Assembly: GCA_023388055.1 (NCBI GenBank)
Contig: JAEWGW010000018.1
Span: 150,494 to 214,493, forward strand
Direction of reading: 5' to 3'
From: Bacillota bacterium
GTDB lineage: Bacteria > Bacillota > Bacilli > Paenibacillales > NBRC-103111
DNA: 64,000 nucleotides
Positions within the stretch are counted from its first letter, which is position 1. Each line of letters opens with the position of its first letter. This document shows positions 45,355-53,972 of this stretch, piece by piece. The position numbers and the translations under genes were made by a program. The notes beneath the pieces were generated by a model that saw only the letters and a list, made by a program, of their open reading frames with translations, searched no databases and was not told where the DNA came from.

Positions 45355-46785
45355 ATGCGTAAAACGAAAATTGTCTGTACCATCGGACCGGCCAGCGAAA
45401 GTCCGGAGATGCTGCGCAAGCTGATTCGCGCAGGCATGAGCGTGGCCCGGTTGAACTTCGCACATGGCGAGCCGGAGGAGCATACCGCCCGTATCCGCAA
45501 CATTCGGGAAGCGGCAGCCGCCGAGAATGCCTATGTGGCTGTCCTCATCGATACCAAAGGCCCCGAAATCCGCATCGGCAAGATGGAAGAGGCCTTCGTA
45601 GAGCTGGTTCCCGGCGAACACGTTACCCTCACCACTGAAGAAGTGCTTGGCACCAAGGACCGTATCCATGTTACCTATAAACAGCTGCCTCAGGACGTAA
45701 AACCCGGCGGCATCATCCTGATCGACGACGGCCTGGTCCGTTTGGAGGTCGTGAAGGCTGAAGGCACCGAGATTACCTGTCTGATTAAGAATGGCGGCCG
45801 CCTGAAGCCCCGCAAGGGCGTCAATGTTCCCGGCGTCAAAACCAGCCTGCCCGGCGTTACCGAAAAGGATATCCGCCACATCAAATACGGCGTGGAGCAG
45901 AAGATCGATATTATCGCTCAATCCTTCGTGCGCAAGGCCGAGGATATTCTGGAGATCAAGCATATTCTGGATGAGCTGGGCGCCGGCCATATCCAGGTTA
46001 TCGCCAAGATCGAAAACGACGAGGGTGTGGAAAATCTCGACGCCATCATCTCTGTAGCCGACGGCATTATGGTTGCCCGCGGCGACCTGGGTGTGGATCT
46101 TCCCGTTGAAGACGTTCCCCTGGTTCAAAAGGATATGATCCGCCGCTGCAACTTAGCTGGCAAACCCGTTATCACCGCAACTCATATGCTGGAGTCCATG
46201 CAGATGAACCCCCGCCCCACCCGTGCGGAAGCAGGCGATGTTGCCAATGCCGTGTTCGACGGCACCGATGCGGTGATGCTCTCCGGCGAGTCCGCCGCAG
46301 GCAAGTATCCGCTGGAGTCTGTAGAAACCATGGCCCGCATCGCCGCCAAGGCGGAGGGCGCATTGGACAGCTACAGCTGGCTGACCCTGCAAGCCGACCG
46401 CAAAACCCATGATGTAACCGGGGCCATCGGCCAAGCCGTGGCGCAAGCCGCATTGGAGCTGGGTGCCAAGGCCATTCTGGCGCTGACCGAAAGCGGCTTT
46501 ACTGCCCGGATGATTGCCAAGCACAAGCCCAAGGCGCCGGTGATTGCTGTTTCCTCCAAGTCCAGCGTGCTTCACGCGCTGACTGTGTCCTGGGGTGTCA
46601 TCCCCGTGCTCCGCAAGGAGCAGGTAGCCAGCACGGATGAGGCCATTCTGGCCGCTGTGGAGCTGGCCAAGGCCGCCGGCCATCTGCAGGACGGCGACCT
46701 GGTGGTGGTCACCGCAGGCGTTCCGGCGGGTGCCACCGGCACCACCAACCTGCTGCGCATCCACCACGTAGGCGACGCGCTGTAG
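45355..46785 (+). CDS. pyk: Pyruvate kinase (short form)
   Basis: The 476-residue enzyme makes pyruvate and ATP from phosphoenolpyruvate. It shows TKIVCTIGPAS at the start, LIDTKGPEIRIG, the B-domain, KIENDEGVENLD, the active-site MVARGDLGVDLP and the ATHMLESM segment. It ends near the standard length and lacks the extra phosphohistidine-like C-terminal domain that Bacillus-type Pyk has, so it may be a second isoenzyme. The ATG has AAGGAG upstream. The 138-bp element is in its leader. Confidence 0.96.
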   Translation: MRKTKIVCTIGPASESPEMLRKLIRAGMSVARLNFAHGEPEEHTARIRNIREAAAAENAYVAVLIDTKGPEIRIGKMEEAFVELVPGEHVTLTTEEVLGTKDRIHVTYKQLPQDVKPGGIILIDDGLVRLEVVKAEGTEITCLIKNGGRLKPRKGVNVPGVKTSLPGVTEKDIRHIKYGVEQKIDIIAQSFVRKAEDILEIKHILDELGAGHIQVIAKIENDEGVENLDAIISVADGIMVARGDLGVDLPVEDVPLVQKDMIRRCNLAGKPVITATHMLESMQMNPRPTRAEAGDVANAVFDGTDAVMLSGESAAGKYPLESVETMARIAAKAEGALDSYSWLTLQADRKTHDVTGAIGQAVAQAALELGAKAILALTESGFTARMIAKHKPKAPVIAVSSKSSVLHALTVSWGVIPVLRKEQVASTDEAILAAVELAKAAGHLQDGDLVVVTAGVPAGATGTTNLLRIHHVGDAL

Positions 46786-46799
46786 GCTGCCGGACAGGC

Positions 46800-46825
46800 A
46801 GGCCGCCGGAAGAGCCAGGCGGCCT
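46800..46825 (+). terminator. Hairpin after pyk
   Basis: AGGCCGCC / GGCGGCCT arms, 15 bp past the pyk stop. The T-run is poor, so it may be a weak terminator. Confidence 0.55.
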
Positions 46826-47128
46826 GTTTGGCGCGGACGCGACAAACGCGGGGCGGCGGGACGGGCAGCGGCGAGTTGGGCGGCGAGGATGCGCAGCATA
46901 ACCAACCCTTGCACATATCGGCTATACACGTCGATAAGCATGCACGTCATATATCGGCTATGCGGCACCGGATGTGGATAGGGCTATTACACAGCCATGC
47001 GGATGATCATGCAGATGAGACCTGTCTCATACACCGACTTCACACCGGCCAGCATACACTCCGTGCGACCCGGGTGCACTCATGCGTCGTGCGCGCGCAT
47101 CATGTTCACCAAGCACCCCCGTCCGGAT
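46826..47128. other. Gene-free stretch
   Basis: About 300 bp with a GC-rich first part and a part rich in TATCGGCTAT-like words. No credible gene or clear element was seen before the four-arm element. Confidence 0.4.
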
Positions 47129-47328
47129 GATGTAAGCGCCATACAATGATCGCTATTAGCGAATTATCCGTCTCCAGCAGCCATGTAAGCGTCAAACAAT
47201 GTATGCTATTCGTGATTTTCATCCGGTTTTAAGCGGGTTTTGGCCCAATAGCATACAAAACATGTATCTTATTTGCCCGGATTGCCCCACTTTCGGCGCT
47301 TTAGCATACATTTGATGTTCGCTATCAT
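47129..47328. repeat. Four-arm intergenic element, copy 8
   Basis: Direct arms of about 27 bp end at 47157 and 47210 (core GTAAGCG..CAATG..CTATT), inverted arms begin at 47247 and 47300 (core TAGCATACA). Offsets are 53 and 53 with the same 36-bp centre as the other copies. The arm type is shared with copy 9 at 59801. Confidence 0.8.
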
Positions 47329-47377
47329 TCTCACCTTGCACGCACACCTTATTATGTTACTCCAAAACCAACCAGCC

Positions 47378-47424
47378 AAAGCGGCAGGACGAGGCATCAG
47401 GCCCGTTCTGCCGCTTTTCTTTAT
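47378..47424 (+). terminator. Terminator-like hairpin in the pyk / ABC ATPase gap
   Basis: AAAGCGGCAG / CTGCCGCTTT with a 20-nt loop and a T-rich tail on the plus strand, about 600 bp beyond pyk. Confidence 0.65.
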
Positions 47425-47536
47425 GGACAATCCAAAGTTTAGCGGCCGTGAGGTCAACAGCCTCATGCGGACCCAGAACCACCAACACTAGATGAACTCT
47501 CCCCACGCAGCATCAACCGCCACCTTATTACGTCGG

Positions 47537-48385
47537 TTACATCCAAGGGTGAAGCCGCTCCCCTGACCGCAGCGCCCGGCGGATGGCCGCCAGCCGCGAA
47601 TCGGTTGCACGCAGCTCCTCCAGCAGCTTTAGCTCCCCCGCCTCCGTCCTCAGCACACGCTTCAAGGCGCCGTTGCCCAGCACCAGCCGGTAATGCCCGG
47701 ACAAAGCGAGAACGGGATCATGGGTAGCCATGATCACTATCTTTTGGCGGTCCACCAGCACCTCCAGGGCCAGCCGTTTGTCGATGCCGGCGTTTTCGAT
47801 CTCGTCGATCAGCACGATGGGGGAGTCGGAGAGGATGGCCGTATCGGCAATCATCAGCGCCCGGGATTGCCCGCCGCTCAATGCCGTAAGTGGAGTATCC
47901 AGCGTGAAGACCTCCCCCGCCAACCGGTTTGCCTGCTCCAGCACCTGCTCTGCCAGGCTCAGGCTGCCGCTTTGGGGGACAGGCCCAACTTTACTCGCCT
48001 CCGCGCCAGCTGCGGAATAACTCTCATTTGGCAAGCTCCCTCCCGGCTCCTCCCGCTCCAGACAAGCCGCATGCATGGCGATAAACTCCCCCACCGTGGC
48101 ATCAAGCACAAAATTCATATTTTGCGACAGCTGGGCGATAAGCTTGGTGCCGATGCCGAACCGCTCCGCCGGATCAGGAGGCTGGCCGTTCAACAGGATC
48201 TGCCTGCCGCTGGGGGTATCCCGCTGGGCCAGGTACTCGATATCCGCCAGCAGCCGGCTTTTGCCCGAACCGGTGGGACCCACTACAGCCGCAATGTCTC
48301 CCGGCACCAGGTGGAGCCGGCAGTCCTCGGGCTGACCGTTTTTGTCATGTCCGCCGCAGATGGTGATAGACTGCACCTTTTCCAT
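47537..48385 (-). CDS. ABC-type ATPase without membrane domain
   Basis: The 282-residue protein has Walker A GPTGSGKS (about residues 36-43), the signature LSGGQ, Walker B IVLIDEIENAGID and the H-loop ATHD. A Ser/Gly-rich insertion sits between the Q-loop and signature (about 108-145). No transporter permease is nearby. It follows the GTPase gene by 137 bp with its own AAGGAGGTG site, so it belongs to the same unit as the GTPase and the leaderless binding protein. The partner and function are unknown. Confidence 0.85.
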   Translation of the reverse strand: MEKVQSITICGGHDKNGQPEDCRLHLVPGDIAAVVGPTGSGKSRLLADIEYLAQRDTPSGRQILLNGQPPDPAERFGIGTKLIAQLSQNMNFVLDATVGEFIAMHAACLEREEPGGSLPNESYSAAGAEASKVGPVPQSGSLSLAEQVLEQANRLAGEVFTLDTPLTALSGGQSRALMIADTAILSDSPIVLIDEIENAGIDKRLALEVLVDRQKIVIMATHDPVLALSGHYRLVLGNGALKRVLRTEAGELKLLEELRATDSRLAAIRRALRSGERLHPWM

Positions 48386-48522
48386 TATGATCCCACCTCC
48401 TTGTTATTCATGTAGAATGAAAGCTGTCAAATGCTATAGACACTCATCCGTGCGGTGAGACGCCCAGGCCCATCAGACGCGCATGTACCGGAACGCCCTG
48501 CCGTCAGCCCTCAACCCCCAGT

Positions 48523-49221
48523 CTAACCCTCTTCCCCCGGCATCCACAGCTTCCGCACATTACCCATCTGCGCATCCTCGCCGATCCGCGTTTCCCCCAG
48601 ACAATAAGAGCACACCGCCGCAGGCATGGAAAACCGCAGCTTGGAGCCATCCAGCGTCCCCACCTCCGGCGCCGCCAAAAACACGTCCCGCGCCCGCTCC
48701 TTCCCCTGCCCGGTAAGCCCGTTCATAGGGATAATCTCCGCCTTGGGATTGGCCTTGCGCACCCGGTAGCGGAATACCTCCCGCTCTGCCTGGGAGACAA
48801 TATCCCCCTTGGTGAGAATCACCGTATCCGCCAGCTTGAGCATAGGCCCGATTTTGGCAGGAGTGTTAAGCCCTGACAGATGGTCAATGACACAGACCGA
48901 CTGGACCTGCCGGATGTAAGGCGAGCAGCGGTTGCATAGCCCGGCGCTTTCCGTAATCAGCATATCCGCCCCCACCGAGCTTCCCCACTCCAGGCAGGAG
49001 GCGATATTCGTGACAAAATAATGATCCGGGCAGACATTTCCGGACAGCCCCACCAGAACGGGAATCCCTTTTTCCTCGTAAAGTCTGTCGTCAAAGGTAG
49101 CCATACAGTCAAACTTGACCACCCCTGCGCGTTTCCCCGCTTCACCCAACGCTTCAATAATGCGCAGCAGTACAGAGGTTTTGCCGCTGGAGGGAGGCCC
49201 GGCCAACGTGATCAGCTTCAT
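48523..49221 (-). CDS. UreG/HypB-like GTP-binding protein
   Basis: The 232-residue P-loop protein has GPPSSGKTS at the start (residues 8-16), an acidic switch region and TKGD as the base-specifying loop. Two Cys motifs, CNRCSPY (about 100) and CSYC near the C-terminus, could bind metal, as in HypB and UreG insertion GTPases. It overlaps the binding-protein gene upstream by 4 bp (ATGA) and lies before the ABC ATPase. The client is unknown. Confidence 0.85.
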   Translation of the reverse strand: MKLITLAGPPSSGKTSVLLRIIEALGEAGKRAGVVKFDCMATFDDRLYEEKGIPVLVGLSGNVCPDHYFVTNIASCLEWGSSVGADMLITESAGLCNRCSPYIRQVQSVCVIDHLSGLNTPAKIGPMLKLADTVILTKGDIVSQAEREVFRYRVRKANPKAEIIPMNGLTGQGKERARDVFLAAPEVGTLDGSKLRFSMPAAVCSYCLGETRIGEDAQMGNVRKLWMPGEEG

Positions 49222-50234
49222 AGATCCCGCCCCTTGCGGTAGCCCCTCATGAAGCGTTCCTCCGTGTCCAGCTTAACCGCCCCGATATCCTCATGCCACA
49301 CCAGATCCCAGCCCATCCACATCAGCTTGGCTTCGGGCGGGAGCTTGCTCTCCACCGATGGGTTCAACGCCGGAAACCAGGCATTTTCGTACAAGGCCGA
49401 CACCTTCGGTCCCGTAAGATAATCCGTCAGCGGCTGGAGACCCTCCTGCGACGCGGCTTTGGCCAACAGGAACACCGGACTTGCAATGGCTCCCTCCTCC
49501 GGCCAAATGATGGCGATTTTATCCTTGCGGGGAATGGTTTTGGCGTAAAAATACGGCATAATGGATACCGCAGGCGCATCAGGATTACCTGTGCCTGCCT
49601 GTTTGGACATTTGGGCAGGATGTTGCCCATCCTTGACAGACTCGCCGAACCGTTCCACCGCCTCCTGGCCAAAAACATGGCGCAGAGTCAGCAGCGTGGT
49701 TTCGCAGAAATCCTTGTTATTTTTGCCCCGCATATTCACCTTCCGGCTCCACTCGGGCTTCAGCAGCTCCGCCCAGGACCGGGGGACAGGCAACCCGTCC
49801 AAACGGGTCAGATCCGCCACCATCACCAGCGGGTTCACACAAAGCACCGTATACCAGCCCTTCGGATCGACCAGCTCCAGATTACCGAAACGGGGATTGC
49901 CCCTCCAGCCCTTCGTCACATCCGCAAACACGCCGCGCTCCAGAAATTTTTTCCGGAAATCCGAGTGAAAAAAGCTGCTGATGCCCGGGGAGATAATCAG
50001 CTCCGGCAGCTCATCCTCATGCTGATAGGCCTTCACCTGGTCGTAAAAGCCAGCTTGAGTGGCGTTGCCCTCGAACACAATCTTCGACGTATCAAAGCCC
50101 GCCCATTCTCCCGCTTCCTCCCGCCTGGCGAAATCCTCCTCCACCGGCACCTTTAACGGACAAGGCATCATCGCCAGCAGCGTCGGGACAAAATCATATC
50201 CCGTCCATCCCTTTTCTTGGATTTTCCCGTTCAA
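49218..50234 (-). CDS. Leaderless ABC substrate-binding-like protein
   Basis: The 338-residue protein has the two-lobe fold of iron or anion-type (family 1/13) binding proteins (for example SPGISSFFHSDFR, WAELLKPEWSRKVNMRG, NPDAPAVSIMPYFYA) but no signal peptide or lipobox from any plausible start. The TTG at 50234 is preferred because GGAGGTGG lies 5 nt upstream; an ATG at 50270 would add 12 residues with no good site. The GTPase gene overlaps its stop. A cytosolic binding protein with GTPase and ABC ATPase partners and no permease is unusual. Confidence 0.75.
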   Translation of the reverse strand: MNGKIQEKGWTGYDFVPTLLAMMPCPLKVPVEEDFARREEAGEWAGFDTSKIVFEGNATQAGFYDQVKAYQHEDELPELIISPGISSFFHSDFRKKFLERGVFADVTKGWRGNPRFGNLELVDPKGWYTVLCVNPLVMVADLTRLDGLPVPRSWAELLKPEWSRKVNMRGKNNKDFCETTLLTLRHVFGQEAVERFGESVKDGQHPAQMSKQAGTGNPDAPAVSIMPYFYAKTIPRKDKIAIIWPEEGAIASPVFLLAKAASQEGLQPLTDYLTGPKVSALYENAWFPALNPSVESKLPPEAKLMWMGWDLVWHEDIGAVKLDTEERFMRGYRKGRDL

Positions 50235-50330
50235 CCAGACCACCTCCAACGGACATTTTACCCGTATCATACCATTCTTTTTCCAGCAGGCCCTAAGCAC
50301 AATTCTGTGTCTATGTGAGATTATATAACA

Positions 50331-50364
50331 TAAAAACTGCACACCTGAACAATCAGGGTGCAGT
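50331..50364 (-). terminator. Terminator after the RBBP9-like hydrolase gene
   Basis: The arms ACTGCAC / GTGCAGT with inner CTGA/TCAG pairing are followed by TTTTTA on the minus strand, upstream of the trio. Confidence 0.75.
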
Positions 50365-50448
50365 CCGGATGAAAACATATGGATAAATTCCGTCCCGTCG
50401 CTTCCCGTCTTAGAGACTGCGACGAAATAAAGCTTATGCTTACGAAGT

Positions 50449-50470
50449 AGCGTTTGCTTACGCAAACGCT
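50449..50470. other. Perfect 9-bp hairpin in the 3' region of the hydrolase gene
   Basis: AGCGTTTGC / GCAAACGCT with loop TTAC, 30 bp past the stop. It lacks a T-run; it may be a processing or stability element. Confidence 0.5.
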
Positions 50471-50498
50471 CAAGTACCGCTAATTTCCTCGCAGCTCC

Positions 50499-51062
50499 TT
50501 ACAGAATCGGACTGCCAGTGAGACACAGCTTCAGAATCCACTCCCAGGGACCGTACCCGGAAGCGACATTAATATGGCCCATATCAGGCAAAGTCAGGCT
50601 AGGCACGCCCACTCTCTGGTAAACGAGGGCATCCTCCAAGGAGCAATACGGATCTGTAGTGGATTGGATCAGAAGGGTTTGCACAGCTGCGTGCTGAATC
50701 TCCTCCAGGCGGTCCGGCACAGGGAAAAAGCTCGCCACCTCCTCCAGTTGGGTGTGGATGGAAGGCGGCGCCACCAGAAACACACGCTCCGCCTTGCGCC
50801 GGACTCCTTGGGCCGCATAATGGAACCACAGAATACAAGCCAGGCTATGAGCCACCACCGTCAGCTCTTCGTCTTCGGGAATGGCATCCATGGTTTGGGC
50901 CAAATCATCCAGCCACTGCTCCTTGTCCGGATGCTCCGGATCGGGCAGGCTGGGGTAGTGGACCGTTTCTCCACGGGCGTTAAGCCCACGGGCCAGCCAG
51001 GATTGCCAATGGTCAGGACCGCTGCCGCCCAGACCGTACAGAATCAAAAAGCTGCGCTTCAC
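50499..51062 (-). CDS. RBBP9/YdeN family alpha/beta hydrolase
   Basis: The 187-residue protein matches the RBBP9 family: LYGLGGSGPDHWQSWL near the start, the nucleophile Ser in VVAHSLACIL (about residue 68), Asp in STTDPYC and His in PDMGHINV. It is a small serine hydrolase of unknown substrate. The GTG at 51062 has GGAGG 8 nt upstream; the ATG at 51077 overlaps that site. It lies 40 bp after the phosphoesterase gene. Confidence 0.9.
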   Translation of the reverse strand: MKRSFLILYGLGGSGPDHWQSWLARGLNARGETVHYPSLPDPEHPDKEQWLDDLAQTMDAIPEDEELTVVAHSLACILWFHYAAQGVRRKAERVFLVAPPSIHTQLEEVASFFPVPDRLEEIQHAAVQTLLIQSTTDPYCSLEDALVYQRVGVPSLTLPDMGHINVASGYGPWEWILKLCLTGSPIL

Positions 51063-51101
51063 AACACTTTCCTCCATTTCGTTATAGACCGGCCCACTCA
51101 G

Positions 51102-51851
51102 TTACGGACGTTTGCCCGCCCGCAGACCGGCAATCACCGCTTCGGCAAAAGGATGCTCCGTATCCTCGAACGCGTGCACCGCTGCCTCCACATCGTAAGG
51201 CACCCTGCGGATGCCCAGGGAAAAGGCAGGGGCTGTCCCGGCGTAAGGTTCATCGAATTCCAGCACTGCATAGGAGGCGGCCGTGTTGCCGTCGAAGGGC
51301 AGGCCAACGCTTCCTGTGTTGGCGATGGCCTTGCTGCCGTTGTGAAGAACATAAGGCACATGAATATGCCCATAGAGGCAAATATTGGCGTCTGTCCCCT
51401 CAAACATCCGGGCGGTCACTTCATCCGGATTGTCCGTGGGCAGCACAATGTCCAGCAGATTGCGGGGATTGGCATGCACCATACGGAAGCGCAGCCCCCT
51501 TACAGGCTCCTCTTCATGGGAAAAAGGGCGGCTCGCCAGATACTCAAGCTCATCCGCACTCAATTGACTGCGGGTCCATTCCATTTCCCGGAGCAGCGCC
51601 TCCTGCTGCTGTTCCGTCTTGGCAAAACCCGGCTGGATGAGGTTGCAGCCCACCAGCTCGTCAATATTGCCCTGGATCACCACCGTATCCAGCTGGCGGA
51701 TTCTCCGCACACACTCGGCCGGCATGGGGCCTTTGAACACCAAGTCCCCCAGCACGTAGATTTTGTCCGCCCGGATAGTCGCAATATCCATCAGCACCGC
51801 CTCCAGGGCAGGGTAATTGCCATGAATATCGGAGATAAACGCAAGCTTCAT
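51102..51851 (-). CDS. Metallophosphoesterase
   Basis: The 249-residue protein has the calcineurin-like metal motifs in order: FISDIHGN (residues 5-12), VLGDLVFKG, IQGNID (the usual GNHD is altered), MVHANP and YGHIHVP. It is a two-metal phosphodiesterase of the YfcE/MJ0936 type; the substrate is unknown. The ATG at 51851 follows GGAGGCGG. It is co-oriented with the hydrolase gene downstream. Confidence 0.92.
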   Translation of the reverse strand: MKLAFISDIHGNYPALEAVLMDIATIRADKIYVLGDLVFKGPMPAECVRRIRQLDTVVIQGNIDELVGCNLIQPGFAKTEQQQEALLREMEWTRSQLSADELEYLASRPFSHEEEPVRGLRFRMVHANPRNLLDIVLPTDNPDEVTARMFEGTDANICLYGHIHVPYVLHNGSKAIANTGSVGLPFDGNTAASYAVLEFDEPYAGTAPAFSLGIRRVPYDVEAAVHAFEDTEHPFAEAVIAGLRAGKRP

Positions 51852-51957
51852 CGAGAACCGCCTCCATTTTTTAAAAAGCTGTTTGAGCTGCTCACCCTCC
51901 GCCCGTGGATGCCCCCGAGGTGACTGGGTGTATGCGATGTTCGGGTACATGCTGCTG

Positions 51958-52101
51958 GTTTGCCCACTAACCGGTGGTTTGTATTCGGTTTTTCAAGTAT
52001 CATTACCCGTTTTTCCGCCAACTGGTGGTTTGTATATGATTTTTCGAGTTAAATTACCTGTTTTACCCACCAGCCGGTGGTTTGTATATGATTTTTCGAG
52101 T
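51958..52101. repeat. 51-52-bp tandem repeat, three copies, at the mutY 3' end
   Basis: Each unit contains CGGTGGTTTGTAT and GATTTTTCGAGTT, at offsets of 51 and 52 bp. The last copy ends next to the mutY stop. No frame is associated. Confidence 0.85.
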
Positions 52102-52108
52102 TCGCTCC

Positions 52109-53629
52109 CTACTGCTGCCCCTCAATCATTTCCCGGTAGGCCTTCAGAATGCGCAGAAACACGTTGGGGAAAGCCAGCTGGTCCAGCTCCTCCCAGCTCA
52201 TCCAGCGGTAGCGGGGCGGCAGGCTGCCGCGGGATTGGGCCAACCCCGGCGACACACCGGGAGCAGGGCCCTGGCCCATGGAGGCCGCTGGAATGTCGCC
52301 GCCTGGGCGGTTGCCAGCCCCGGCAGAATCCGCGCCGGGCCGCGGGGCATTGGCGGCAGCCTCGCCGCCTGCCGCCGCAGAGCCCAGGGCGGCGCTGCCC
52401 GCAGCCGCCCCGCCGTACCACGCGGCGCTCTCCGCCGCCGCGAACCCCTGCGCCGCCGTTCCGCCGGCGCCAAAATCCGGCGCGGGCCGGCAGCGGTACA
52501 CCGCCAGGTCCCACCGGATATGGCTGAACAGATGCTCCGCATCCATCAGCCATTCCACCGGCAGGACCGCGGCGCCTTCCTCCGCTGCCAGCGCAGCCGC
52601 CAGGAAGCCCATGGCCCGGCCATGGGCTTCCGGCCCTGCCGCCGCTCCGCTTCCGGCGGCGGGCAACCCCCGCGGCCGGCGGGCTGCACCCCGGCCACGT
52701 CCCGGGCTTGCCGCAGCGGCGGAGATGCCGTCACCGGCATCCCCGCCTTCGGCAAGCAGCCCTTCCGGGAGCTGCACATGCGGCAGCTCCCACATCCGCG
52801 CCAGCAGGCCTTCGACAGGCCGCTGGCGGACAAGAATGCGCCCGGCGTTGGCGCCCGTGCCCTCCACCAGGGCAACGGCGCGGTGCTCCGGGCGGGGAGG
52901 TTTGGCCTTGGCCTTCAGCGGCAGCTCCTCCGCCCTGCCCGCCAGACGGGCGGCGCAATGCTCCATCACCGGGCACGGCAGGCAGTGGGGAGATTTAGGC
53001 GTACAGATGGTAGCGCCCAGCTCCATCAGCGCCTGGTTGAAGCCCCCGGCCTCCCCCTCGGGGATGAGGACACGCGCCAGCTTTTCAATCCCGATGCGGG
53101 TGGAGGGTTTGGCAATATCCTCCTCCAACAAAAAATACCGGGACAGCACCCGCATCACATTGCCGTCCACCGCAGGCTCCGGCAGGTTGTAGGCAATGCT
53201 CAGAATCGCCCCGGCAGTATACGGCCCAACCCCCTTAAGGCTGGCAATCCCCTCCGGCGTATTGGGCACAACCCCGCCGAAGTGATCCCGCACATCCCGC
53301 GCCGCTGCCTGCAGATTCCGCGCCCGGGAGTAATAACCAAGCCCCTCCCAGGCCTTCAGCACCTGCTCCTCCGGCGCATCCGCCAGCTTGTCCACCGTCG
53401 GGAACAGCTCCATAAACCGGTTAAAAAACGGAATCACCGTCTCCACCCGGGTCTGCTGCAGCATAATCTCCGACACCCAAATATGATACGGGTTCCGGCT
53501 CCTTCTCCAGGGAAGGTCCCGGTTCCCGGCTTTATACCACGTCAGCAAAGGCAACGAGAACCGCTCCTGTGCCAACTCCTCTTGCTGCTTATCCAAAACG
53601 GGTTCCTCCTTGTTTGCTTTCTTGCTCAT
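52109..53629 (-). CDS. mutY: A/G-specific adenine glycosylase with Ala/Gly-rich insertions
   Basis: MutY removes adenine mispaired with 8-oxoguanine. The 506-residue protein has the catalytic helix-hairpin-helix core (LQQTRVETVIPFF with Glu; LKGVGPYTAGAI; VDGNVMRVLSR) and the [4Fe-4S] loop CTPKSPHCLPCPVMEHC, then the NUDIX-like domain. About 150 residues of Ala/Gly/Pro-rich sequence are inserted in the C-terminal domain in two blocks (about 295-345 and 385-475) around VEWLMDAEHLFSHIRWDL, which is the usual FSH region. Normal length is near 350-390. The ATG at 53629 follows GAGGAG 10 nt upstream. Confidence 0.93.
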   Translation of the reverse strand: MSKKANKEEPVLDKQQEELAQERFSLPLLTWYKAGNRDLPWRRSRNPYHIWVSEIMLQQTRVETVIPFFNRFMELFPTVDKLADAPEEQVLKAWEGLGYYSRARNLQAAARDVRDHFGGVVPNTPEGIASLKGVGPYTAGAILSIAYNLPEPAVDGNVMRVLSRYFLLEEDIAKPSTRIGIEKLARVLIPEGEAGGFNQALMELGATICTPKSPHCLPCPVMEHCAARLAGRAEELPLKAKAKPPRPEHRAVALVEGTGANAGRILVRQRPVEGLLARMWELPHVQLPEGLLAEGGDAGDGISAAAASPGRGRGAARRPRGLPAAGSGAAAGPEAHGRAMGFLAAALAAEEGAAVLPVEWLMDAEHLFSHIRWDLAVYRCRPAPDFGAGGTAAQGFAAAESAAWYGGAAAGSAALGSAAAGGEAAANAPRPGADSAGAGNRPGGDIPAASMGQGPAPGVSPGLAQSRGSLPPRYRWMSWEELDQLAFPNVFLRILKAYREMIEGQQ

Positions 53630-53806
53630 TTGTTGACAGCTCCTCAGCCACTCCGTGGCGCCGCTGCCCATCCGCTCACGGGTCAATCCGGTTTTCCGCA
53701 GAAGCGGGTTGATTTTACAACAGACCAAAACTTATACTTTGCTTACAGAGATTTTTTAGGATAGCGTCTCATGTTTTTCGGACAATTTCAACTAAGGCGG
53801 GTCTAA

Positions 53807-53944
53807 AAACTCGCTTGAGGGCATCTTTCACCGCCCTTTCGCCCCGCGCTATCGTTACTTTCGATTGACGTACCCTCCGGTACGCCTGCGCATAAGTGCC
53901 TTTCCCGGAACGAAAATTCGGTAAAATCTACTCCCCTCGGAGTT
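53807..53944 (-). repeat. 138-bp structured element, copy B (upstream of mutY)
   Basis: On the minus strand it begins AACTCCGAGGGGAG and ends GATGCCCTCAAGCGAGTT, pairing end to end. An inner hairpin CGTACC/GGGTACG is clear here. It is homologous to copy A at 45181-45316. It lies 178 bp before the mutY start in the sense direction, in the gap shared with the AraC gene. Confidence 0.8.
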
Positions 53945-53972
53945 TTCAGACACACCTTAAACGGAGGCACCC

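Noticed and set aside
45328..46128. 266-codon minus-strand frame opposite pyk
   Set aside because: Antisense to a complete pyruvate kinase; no start site or domain.
52082..53764. Open frame of 560 codons on the plus strand opposite mutY
   Set aside because: Composition is Arg/Pro/Ala-rich without domains, and mutY has a complete iron-sulfur and glycosylase signature on the other strand.
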